Source: Conus ventricosus
Taxonomy: Eukaryota; Mollusca; Gastropoda; Neogastropoda; Conidae
Direction: 5' to 3'
Length of the DNA stretch: 64,000 bases
Assembly: GCA_018398815.1 (NCBI GenBank)
Contig: CM031601.1
Coordinates: forward strand, 33,909,975 to 33,973,974
Below the pieces are notes generated by a model that saw only the letters and a program-made list of their open reading frames with translations, was not told the DNA's origin and ran no database searches. This document shows positions 12,401-24,400 of the stretch, piece by piece (positions within the stretch are counted from its first letter, which is position 1; every line of letters starts with the position of its first letter). The translations under genes were made by a program, and so were the position numbers.

Positions 12401-15400
12401 CTTTGGGGTGAAAGCATAAAGGAATGGCAGACTTTGAGATGACATCATATCTCGAAACCAGACTCTGGGAAAGACATCATGTCTCACTGCCAGACTTCGG
12501 GTTGAACTCTTGTTGGAATGATGGTTCACCACACTAAAGGATGACAGTGTTTTAACACCACACTCAGGAATGACACAATGTTAGAATACCACACTTAGTG
12601 ATGACACAGTGTTGGAATACCACACTTAGGGATGACACAATGTTAGAATACCACACTTAGGAATAACACAATGTTAGAATACCACACTTAGTGATGACAC
12701 AGTGTTGGAATACCACACTTAGCGATGCATAATGTTAGAATACCACCCTAGGAATGACACAATGTTTAGAATACCCACTTAGTGATGACACAGTGTTGGA
12801 ATACCACACTTAGCGATGGCATAATGTTAGAATAACCACACTTAGAGATGACACAGTGTTGGAATACCACACTTAGGATGACACAATGTTAGAATACCAC
12901 ACTTAGAGATGACACAATGTTAGAATACCACACTTAGCAATGGCATAATGTTAGAATACTACACTAGGGATGACACAATGTTAGAATACCACACTTAGCG
13001 ATGGCATAATGTTAGAATACCACACTTAGGGATGACACAGTGTTTTAAATGCCACACTTAGGGATGACACAGTTTTTGAATACCACACTATGGATGACAG
13101 AGTGTTAGAATACCACACTCATGGCTGCCACAGTGTTGGAATACCACACTTAGGACACAGTGTTTTAATACCACACTTAGAATGACACAGTGTTTTAATA
13201 CCACACTTAGGACACAGTGTTGGAATACCCACTTAGGATGACACAGTGTTTTAAACCACACTTAGGAATGACACAGTGTTTGAATACCACACTTAGGGAT
13301 GCCACAGTGTTGAATACCACACTTAGGGATGACACAATGTTGGAATACCACACTTAGGGATGACACAGTGTTTGAATACCACACTTAGGGATGACACAGT
13401 GTTTGAATACCACACTTAGGAATGACACAATGTTTGAATGCCACACTTAGGGATGACACAATGTTTGAATACCACACTTAGGGGATGACACAGTGTTTGA
13501 ATACCACACTTAGGGATGACACAGTGTTGGAATATCACACCTTGGGATGACACAGTGTTGGAATATCACACCTTGGGATGACATGCTGCTGGAACACTAC
13601 ACTTTGGGAAGACATAATGTTGAATGCAAGTCATTTGGGATGATACCATGTCAGAATACCAGCTTTGGATGAAGTTGAATACCAGATTTGGGGATGGCAT
13701 AATGTTTGAACACCAGACATTGGATGGTATGATATTAGGATAGCACCTTTGGGATTTCACAGAGTTGGCGTTCCGTAGTTTTGATGATACAACATTGGAA
13801 TCAGAGACTAATGGATGACACAGTGTGGAATAGCAGTCGTTGGGATGATATCATGTTGGAATGACAAACTTGACAGTCATGGGATGACACAATGTGGAAT
13901 AGCAGTCGTTGGGATGATATCATGTTGGAATGACAAACTTGACAGTCATGGGATGACACAATGTGGAATAGCAGTCGTTGGGATGATATCATGTTGGAAT
14001 GACAAACTTGACAGTCGTGTGTTGATAGTGACAGACTCATGCAGTGTGTTGATAGTGACAGCGTGACTTGTTCACTGTGTTGATAGTGACAGCATGACTT
14101 GTTCAGTGTGTTGATAGTGACAGCATGACGTTTTTCACTGTGTTGATAGTGACAGCATGACTTGTTCAGTGTGTTGATGGTGACAGCATGACTTGTTCAC
14201 TGTGTTGATGGTGTCAGCATGACTTGTTCACTGTGTTGATGGTGGCAGCGTGACTTGTTCACTGTGTTGATGGTGGCAGCGGACTTGTTCACTGTGTTGA
14301 TGGTGACAGCGTGACTTGTTCACTGTGTTGATAGTGACAGCATGACTTTTCACTGTGTTGATGGTGACAGCATGACTTGTTCACTGTGTTGATGGTGACA
14401 GCATGACTCATGCAGTGTGTTGATAGTGACAGCATGACTCATGCAGTGTGTTGATAGTGACAGCATGACTCTTGCAGTGTGTTGATAGTGACAGCATGAC
14501 TCGTGCGTTGTGTGATAGTGACAGCATGACTCGTGCGTTGTGTTGATAGTGACAGCAATGACTCGTGCAGAGGTGTTGATGGTGACAGAATGACTTGCTC
14601 AGTGTGTTGATGGTGACAGCATGACTTGCTCAGTGTGTTGATAGTGACAGCATGACTTGGTTCAGTGTGTGATAGTGACAGCATGACTTGTTCACTGTGT
14701 TGATGGTGACAGCATGCCTCGTGCAGTGTGTTGATGGTGACAGCAGCCTCGTGCAGTGTGTTGATGGTGACAGCATGCCTCGTGCAGTGTGTTGATGGTG
14801 ACAGCATGATTGTTCACTGTGTTGAAGGTGGCAGCATGACTTGTTCACTGTGTTGATGGTGACAGCATGCCTCGTGCAGTGTGTTGATAGTGACAGCATG
14901 ACTTGTTCACTGTGTTGATGGTGACAGCATGCTCGTGCAGTGTGTTGATAGTGACAGCATGACTCGTGCAGTGTGTTGATGGTGACAGCATGACTCGTGC
15001 AGTGTGTTGATAGTGACAGCATGACTCATGCAGTATGTTGATATGACAGCATGACTCAGCAGTGTGTTGATAGTTACAGCGTGACTCGTGCATGTGTTGA
15101 TAGTGACAGCATGACTCATGCAGTGTGTTGATAGTGACAGCATGACTCATGCAGTGTGTTCATGGTGACAGCATGACTCATGCAGTGTGTTGATAGTGAC
15201 AGCATGACTCATGCAGTGTGTGATAGTGACAGCATGACTCATGCAGTGTGTTGATAGTGACAGCATGACTCTTGCAGTGTGTTGATAGTGACAGCATGAC
15301 TCATGCAGTGTGTTGATGGTGACAGCGTGACTTGTTCAGTGGTGTTGATAGTGACAGCATGACTCGTGCAGTGTGTTGATGGTGACAGCATGCCACATTC

Positions 15401-18400
15401 TGACAGGTGCATGCACGAGCCTCAAGCTGGGCATCTACATGACATTGCTATGCCACCTGCACTGGACTGCCAGGCTCCGAGTTCTTCCTGCAGAGTGACG
15501 CCAACTCCTTTGCCCAGTGGGGAGGGGACCTGGTCAAAACTGATGGCTGCAATGCTGATCCCAAAGATATGGATACCGTGAGTGAAGGGAACCCCACAGA
15601 CAGGGAAGGGGTACTAGTAAAGGGAAATCCCAAAGATGCGGACAGCTGTAAGAGGGAACCTCAAAGATGTGGACAGCTGAAGAGGGAACCCCAAAACATT
15701 TTGGACAGCTGTAAAGGGAACCCCAAACATGTGGACAGCCAAAATTTGGAACCCTAAAATTGGAAACTGTAAAAGGAAACCCAAAGATAGGGAAGCTGTA
15801 AAAGGGAAACCCCAAAAGGGTATGGATAGCTGTAAAAGGGAACCCCAAAATATGGATAGCTGAAAATAGAACCCCAAAGATATGACAGCTGTAAAATAGA
15901 ACCCCAAAGAATGACAGCTGTAAAATAGAACCCCAAAGATACAGCTGTAAAATAGAACCCCAAAGATAGGGACAACTGTAAAAGGGAACCAAAAAAAGTG
16001 GATACTGAAAAAGGGAACCCCCCAAATGTGGACAGCTTAAAAGGGAACCAAAAGATGTGGATAGCTGTAAAAGGAACCCCAAAGATATGACAGCTGTAAA
16101 ATAAAACCCCCCAAAGATATGGACAACTGTAAAATAGAACCCAAAGATATGGACAACTGTAAAAGGAACCAAAAGATGTGGACACTGTAAAATAAACCCC
16201 AAAGATTGGATAGCTGTAAAAGGAAACCAAAGATGGGGATAGCTGTAAAAGGGAACCCCAAAGATATGACAGCTGTAAAAATAGAACCCCAAAGATATGA
16301 CAGCTGTAAAATAGAACCCCAGAGATATGGAAAACTGTAAAACGGGAACCAAAAGATGTGGATACTGTAAAAGGGAACCAAAGATGTGGATAGCTGTAAA
16401 AGGGAACCAAAAGATGGGGATAGCTGTAAAAGGGAACCAAAAGTGTGGACAGCTGTAAAAGGGAACCCCAAAGATATGACAGCTTTAAAATAAACCCCAA
16501 AGAAAATGACAGCTGTAAAATAGAACCCCAAAGATATGGACAACTGTAAAAGGGAACCAAAAGATGTGGATAGCTGTAAAAGGGAACCCAAAATGTGGAA
16601 AAGCTGTAAAAAGGGAACCAAAAGATGTGGATAGCTGTAAAAGGGAACCCCAAAGATGTGGACAGCTGTAAAAGGGAACCAAAAGATGTGGACAGCTGTA
16701 AAAGGGAACCCCAAAGATGGACAGCTGTAAAAGGAACCCAAAGATATGGAAGGTGTAGAAGGGAACCAAAAGATACTAAACAGTTGTAAAAGGGAACCCT
16801 GCAGATATGTACAGCTGGGAAAGGAAACCCCACAGATATGTACAGCTGGGAAAGGAAACCCCACAGGTATGTACAGCTGGAAAGGAAACCCCACAGTATG
16901 TACAGCTGGGACAGGAACTCCACAGATATGTACAGCTGGAAAGGAAACTCCACAGATATGTACAGCTGGAAAGGAAACCCCACAAGATATTACAGCTGGA
17001 AAGGAAACCCCTTAGATATGGATAGCTGTAAATGGAAACCCAAACACATGGAGTACTATAGCAAAGGACAGTGGAGGTGAACTTTGATGAAGACTCGTGA
17101 CCTGAGCATGTTTCTTTGCTATTCATCATTCAGTGTATTTTCGTACAGTTTCTTCTGCTGCTCATCATTTAGTGTATTTTGTTTATGTGTACTCCACCTC
17201 TACTCATTGTTCGGTGTAATTTCTTCTCATATTTTTCCCTCCACTGCTCATTGTTCAGTGTATTTCTTTACATGTTCTCCTCCACTGCTCATTGTTCAAT
17301 GTATTTCTTTACATGTTCTCCTCCACTGCTCATTGTTCAGTGTATTTCTTTACATGTTCTCCACTGCTCATTGTTCAGTGTATTTCTTTACATGTTCTCC
17401 ACTGCTCATTGTTCAGTGTATTTCTTTACATGTTCTCCACTGCTCATTGTTCAGTGTATTCTTTACATGTTCTCCTCCACTGCTCATTGTTCAATGTATT
17501 CTTTACATGTTCTCCACTGCTCATTGTTCAATGTATTTCTTTACATGTTCTCCTCCACTGCTCATTGTTCAATGTATTTCTTTACATGTTCTCCTCCACT
17601 GCTCATTGTTCAATGTATTTCTTTACATGTTCTCCTCCACTGCTCATTGTTCAATGTATTTCTTTACATGTTCTCCTCCACTGCTCATTGTTCAATGTAT
17701 TTCTTTACATGTTCTCCTCCACTGCTCATTGTTCAGTGTATTTCTTTACATGTTCTCCACTGCTCATTGTTCAGTGTATTTCTTTACATGTTCTCCACTG
17801 CTCATTGTTCAGTGTATTTCTTTACATGTTCTCCTCCACTGCTCATTGTTCAGTGTATTTCTTTACATGTTCTCCTCCACTGCTCATTGTTCAGTGTATT
17901 TCTTTACATGTTCTCCATGCTCATTGTTCAGTGTATTTCTTTACATGTTCTCCTCCACTGCTCGTTGTTCAGTGTATTTCTTTACATGTTCTCCACTGCT
18001 CATTGTTCAGTGTATTTCTTTACATGTTCTCCACTGCTCATTGTTCAGTGTATTTCTTTACATGTTCTCCACTGCTCATTGTTCAGTGTATTTCTTTACA
18101 TGTTCTCCTCCACTGCTCATTGTTCAATGTATTTCTTTACATGTTCTCCTCCACTGCTCATTGTTCAATGTATTTCTTTACATGTTCTCCTCCACTGCTC
18201 ATTGTTCAGTGTATTTCTTTACATGTTCTCCACTGCTCATTGTTCAGTGTATTTCTTTACATGTTCTCCACTGCTCATTGTTCAGTGTATTTCTTTACAT
18301 GTTCTCCTCCACTGCTCATTGTTCAATGTATTTCTTTACATGTTCTCCTCCACTGCTCATTGTTCAATGTATTTCTTTACATGTTCTCCTCCACTGCTCA

Positions 18401-21400
18401 TTGTTCAGTGTATTTCTTTACATGTTCTCTCCCACTGCTCATTGTTCAGTGTATTTCTTTACATGTTCTCTCCCACTGCTCATTGTTCAGTGTATTTCTT
18501 TACATGTTCTCCACTGCTCATTGTTCAGTGTATTTCTTTACATGTTCTCTCCCACTGCTCATTGTTCAGTGTATTTCTTTACATGTTCTCCACTGCTCAT
18601 TGTTCAGTGTATTTCTTTACATGTTCTCCTCCACTGCTCATTGTTTGGTGTATTTCTTTACATGTTTTCCATTACTACTCATTGTTCAGTGTATTTCTTT
18701 ACATGTTCTCCACTGCTCATTGTTCAGTGTATTTCTTTACATGTTCTCTTCCACTGCTCATTGTTGGTGTATTTCTTTACATGTTTTCCATTACTACTCA
18801 TTGTTCAGTGTATTTCTTTACATGTTTTTGTTTGATGCTCATTGTTCAGTGTATTTCTTTACATGTTTTTGTTTGATGCTCATTGTTCAGTGTATTTCTT
18901 TACATGTTTTTGTTTGATGCTCATTGTTCAGTGTATTTCTTCATACATTTTCCACAGCTAATCATTACTTAGTGCATTTCTTTGACAGCCTGTGGTGCAA
19001 TGCATCTGTTAGTGGCTCCTAATGACAGACATATCAAGCGTAATTCTTGTAGCATCATTGTGCATGGGTTTGACCGACAGTGCTTAGGTCAACCTGCAGC
19101 AGAGCTAATGAAACATGCGCATATATATCTGTGCATGGGTTTGACCGACAATGCTTAGATCAACCTGCAGCAGAGCTAATCAAGCATGCACATATATATC
19201 TGTGCATGGGTTTGACCGACAGTACTTAGGTCAACCTGCAGCAGAGCTAATGAAACATGCGCATATATATCTGTGCATGGGTTTGACCAACAGTGCTTAG
19301 GTCAACCTGCAGCAGAGCTAATCAGACATGCGCATATATATCTGTGCATGGGTTTGACCGACAGTGCTTAGGTCAACCTGCAGCAGAGCTAATCAGACAT
19401 GAACATCTCTCACTTGTGCCTGTTTACATCTGAAGCATAAGTCTAATTGTCCTCTTTTTCCCTCATTGTTAATGCATTCGTACATCATCTTTCTTTGACT
19501 GTCAGCACGTTTTTTATTTGTTCTCTTCCTGTGTTCCTGTGCTACCCTAGCTGGAGTTTGTGAAGTACTTGGGTTGTACATTTCTTCCATGGTGGCTAGA
19601 GAACCACTGAATTATGAATGGTATATCTGTGACAGATATCATGGGTTGATGTGAAAACCATTGCTGAAAATCACAAAAGAGTATGAAATGGGCAGAAACC
19701 AGGTAAAACACATGACTGATGCTTCAAGAGAGAGTACAAAAGACATGGTGTGTGACCCATCGTGATGTTAGGCATTGAACATGGCAGACATGATGTCACT
19801 CCACATGGTCAGCAGACTGCTGATTGCATTGTTAGCAATGCTGTGTCATGGCCATTGTTATAGTCTCTGAAACTCCTCTCTTCACTCTCTGTCTACTGTA
19901 GTTCATGCTCCACTTCTTACACCTTTCAAAGCAAGTTGTCAGAATACCAGCAGGGGCTGATCACCAGTCAACTAAATCTATAAATCCATAGTGTTGTTGT
20001 AAAGAAACTTTTCTCTTTTTTTTTTTTAAATCAAATTAGAAAGATAATGTTTCTTTCTACTACAAATTCATTAGAAAAATATTTACTCATCTATAGGCTG
20101 AACAGCTGAAAACAAGAGGAAACAAGTGTATGTAATAGTTAGTCCATGTGTGAAGGCCTGAAAAAATGTTAAGGATAAAATACAAATGACAAAGAAAAAG
20201 AGACAGATGTAGAAAACTCTGTGGACTGCCATCAGGGGACATCACTATCCTGTCAGATGGTTCTTTAGGAGACAGGAAGCTCCTCTCCCATGAGGGTTGT
20301 TCCCCTCCAGTGAGAGTTGTTCCCCTCCAATGAGGTAGTTCCCCTCCAGTGAGAGTTGTTCCCCTCCAGTGAGGGCAGTTCCCCTCCAGTGAGGGTAGTT
20401 CCCCTCCAGTGAGAGTAGTTCCCCTCCAATAAGGGTAGTTCCCCTCCAGTGAGGGTAGTTCCCCCTCCAATGAGGGTAGTTTCCCCTCCAGTGAGAGTAG
20501 TTCCCTTCCAGTGAGGGTAGTTTCCTTCCAGTGAGATTAGTTCCCCTCCAGTGAGAGTAGTGTAGTTCCCCTCCAGTGAGAGTAGTGTAGTTCCCCGCCA
20601 CTGAGGGTAGTTTCATTCCAGTGAGAGTAGTTCCCCTCCAGTGAGAGTAGTGTAGTTCCCCTCCAGTGAGGGTAGTGTAGTTCCCCTCCAGTGAGGGTAG
20701 TTCCCCTTCAGTGAGGGTAGTTCCCCTTCAGTGAGGGTAGTTCCCCTCCAGTGAGAGTAGTGTAGTTCCCCTCCAGTGAGAGTAGTGTAGTTCCCCTCCA
20801 GTGAGGGTAGTTCCCCTCCAGTGAGGATAGTTCCCCTCCAGTGAGGGTAGTTCCCTTCCAGCGAGGGTAGTTCCCTTCCAGCGAGGGTAGTTCCCCTCCA
20901 GCGAGGGTAGTTCCCCTCCAGCGAGGGTAGTTCCCCTCCAGTGAGGGTAGTTCCCTTCCAGTGAGGGTAGTTCCCTTCCAGCGAGGGTAGTTCCCCTCCA
21001 GCGAGGGTAGTTCCCCTCCAGTGAGGGTAGTTCCCCTCCAATGAGGGTAGGGTAGGTCCTCTCCAGCAGGGTAGGGTATTCCCCTCCAGCGAGGGTAGTT
21101 CCCCTCCAGCGAGGGTTGTTCCCCTCCAGTGAGGGTAGTTCCCCTCCAATGAGGGTAGGTAGGTCCCCTCCAGTGAGGGTAGGGTAGGTCCCCTCCAGTG
21201 AGGGTAGGGTAGGTCCCCTCCAGTGAGAGTAGTGAGGGTAGTTCCCCTCCAGTGAGGGTATTTCCCCTCCAGTGAGGGTATTTCCCCTCCAGTGAGGGTA
21301 GTTCCTCTCCAGTGAGGGTAGCTCCTCTCCAGTGAGGGTAGTTCCTCTCCAGTGAGGGTAGTTCCCCTCCAGTGAGGGTAGTTCCTCTCCAGTGAGGGTA

Positions 21401-24400
21401 GTTCCTCTCCAGTGAGGGTTGCTCCCTTCCAACGATGGCACCAATTGTTTATATGCTGTAATAAGAATGTGTCAGATTCCTTTTATCTTTCAATATGCTA
21501 AATGACACCACCAATAGTTATAATTCTTTTGTATTGTAGCCATCATACACAGAGTCCAGTCACAAATGGTAGATTTTTTTTCTTTCTTTTTCCAAATTAA
21601 TAAAACTCAAATGAGAACTACACAAGGACTGACATTTCCACTGTGACAAAAATATTATTCTGGATGAGTGGACACCGATAAAAGAAAATAAATATTAGAT
21701 ACCAAACAAGCATCTTCACAATCTACTTCAGCACGTGTTATCAACAAAAAAGAAGAAAATTGATAATGAGAAAGAAGAAATCACTATTCACATTTGATCA
21801 TTTCAGGACTCAAAGCATATCACATTATGGGGCAAGTAGCTGTCTGTTCAGTCAGTGTGTATAACATCAGCTATTTGTTCAACCTCTCAGAGGGGAAAAG
21901 GGGACATTTTGAAATCTACAGGCAATGATTCCTCACTCAAAAACATACAGAATACGTTTGTTGGTCAAACTTAAATATTTGACCAGTATCATTGGCCGTC
22001 AGACTATGCAGGGTGGAAAATCTTGCATCACAGCACTTGGGGGGTGGGGGTGGGAGGGGGGAGGGTTAGTAGCAGTATTGCTATGGTGTACTATTTGCAT
22101 TAAAATAAAAAAGACGCAAGGTGCGCCACACAATCAGTCGACCTACAATTTCGAGAGTGGATTCATCCACTCACAACTGTGTGACACTGACGATATGACA
22201 GAGTGGCCTTCCCATGCTGTTTCAGCCTATCCCACATTTGGCTTTTTCCTGAACCAGACGGGACGTCCCATTGTAACAGTCTGTTCTGTAATAGATCTGC
22301 TCTGTAATGGGTTTGTTCTCCGCTGTAACTGGTATTTTCTGCGTAGTCTGTTCTGTATAGTCTGTTCAGTATGGTCTGTTCTGGATGGGTTTGTTCTGTA
22401 ACAGTCTGTTCATAATGGTCTGTTTTGCAATTCTCTGTTCTGTAATGGGTGTGTTCTGTAATGGGTTTGTTCTGTACGGACTCCACTGTAACTGGTATTT
22501 TCTGCATGGTCTGTTCTGTATAGTCTGTTCTGTACGGGTCTGTTCTGTAACTGTCTGTTCTGTAATGGATCTATGCTGTAATGGCTCTGTTCTGTATTGG
22601 GTATGTTTTGTAATGGTCTGTTCTGTAATGGTCTGTTCTGTATGATCTTTTCATCTTAGTGGTCTCTTTGGCAATAGCCTCTGCGATGAGTTTCTTCTGT
22701 AATGGTCTCATCTATGATTGTCTTTTCTGTGATGGTCTCTTCTGTGGTTGTCACTTCTGTGATTGTCTCTTCTGTTATGGTCTCTTCGGTTATGGTCTCT
22801 TCTGTTATGGTCTGTTCGGTGATGGTCTCTTTGGTGATGGTCTCTTTGGTGGTGGTCTCTTTGGTGGTGGTCTCTTCTGTGGTTGTCTCTTCTGTTATGG
22901 TCTCTTCGGTGATGGTCTCTTCAGTTATGGTCTGTTCGGTGATGGTCTCTTTGGTGATGGTCTCTTTGGTGGTGGTCTCTTCGGTGGTGGTCTCTTCTGT
23001 GGTTGTCTCTTCTGTTATGGTCTCTTCGGTGATGGTCTCTTCAGTTATGGTCTGTTCGGTGATGGTCTCTTTGGTGATGGTCTCTTTGGTGGTGGTCTCT
23101 TCGGTGGTGGTCTCTTCTGTGGTTGTCTCTTCTGTGATTGTCTCTTCTGTTATGGTCTCTTCGGTGATGATGTGTTCGGTAATGGTCTCTTTGGTGGTAG
23201 TCTCTTCGGTGATGGTCTCTTCTATGGTGGTTTCTTCTGTGATGGTCTGTTCTGAGATGGTCTCTTCTATGATGGTCTGTTCTGTGATGGTCTGTTCTGT
23301 GATGGTCTGTTCTGTGATGGTCTCTTCTATGATGGTCTCTTCTGTGATGGTCTGTTCTGTGATGGTCTCTTCTGTGATGGTCTGTTCTGTGATGGTCTCT
23401 TCTGTGATGGTCTCTTCTGTGATGGTCTGTTCTGTATGGTCTTTCTGTTATTGTCTCTTCTGTGATGGTCTCTTCTGTGATGGTCTTTTTATGATGGTCT
23501 AAAAAATAAAAGAAAAACTACTGTATCACCAAATGAAAGAGATAAGATAATGTTGCTTATAGCCCAGCCGACCGCAAAGGGCCACATCAGGGCACCAAAT
23601 GAAAGAACAAATAGATTACAAAACAAACATGACACATTTTGACCTCTTTAGTCTTCCTCAGGTATGACAAACAACATTCAAGACAACGAAAAGGAAGCAT
23701 GAACAGACATTGACTTATCTGTTCATGTAGAGTGCATTCCAAATCCATTTTGAGCCCAGTTTGAGAGATCAATTGCTTTTTGTGCTTCATTTTCATTGTT
23801 TTCATTTCACGTTGTTTGTCCTGGCTGAAGAAGAATTGTTTGTATTTGTGTTTTACGTGCCTGCAAAAGCATTTTCCTTGTGCATATGGGGATATAATAA
23901 AAAGTCTGAAGTCTGAAGAGGTAAAAAGATGTAGAGTTTGTTTTGTAATTTGTTCTTTCATCTGGTAACAGCCATCTTTTTTTATGATTTTGTTTCAATT
24001 TCCATCTGCCGTCACCTCACTTTGAAACCAACTAGGATGGTCTGTTTTGTATTTGTTTGTTCTGTGATGCTCTGTTCTGTGATTGTCTGTATTTTGATGG
24101 TCTGTTTTGTGTTCTGGTCTGTATTTTGATGGTCTGTTTTGTGATGGTCTCTTTTGTGATGGTCTATTCTGTGATGGTCTGTTTTGTGATGGTTTGTTTT
24201 GTGATGGTCTGTTTTGTGATGGTCTGTATTTTGATGGTCTGTTTTGTGATGGTCTGTTTTGTGATGGTCTGTATTTTGATGGTCTGTTTTGTGATGGTCT
24301 GTTTTGCGATGGTCCAGGTCTGTTCTATAATAATAATAATAATAATAATGAATACTTATATAGCGCCTATTCTCGGCTAGAGACCAAGCTCTAAGCGCTT

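Noticed and set aside
12540..13560. TTAGGG motifs suggesting interstitial telomere repeat
   Set aside because: TTAGGG occurs once per 31-bp unit within CACTTAGGGATGACAC and is never in tandem as a hexamer.
14023..15395. CRISPR-like appearance of regular 31-bp repeats
   Set aside because: No unique spacers between repeats, eukaryotic intron context and no cas genes; it is a plain tandem minisatellite.
15534..16983. Long minus-strand frames rich in Phe, Ser and Leu
   Set aside because: They come from the 31-bp array in intron 3, antisense to the gene.
17084..18917. Three overlapping plus-strand frames of 540-580 codons
   Set aside because: They run through a stop-free 38/41-bp tandem repeat in all three frames; periodic peptides without domain features indicate no coding.
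20087..21444. Minus-strand frames with repeated [17 protein letters not shown] peptide
   Set aside because: Product of the 20-bp array; the three frames give the same 20-residue period and there is no start or splice context.
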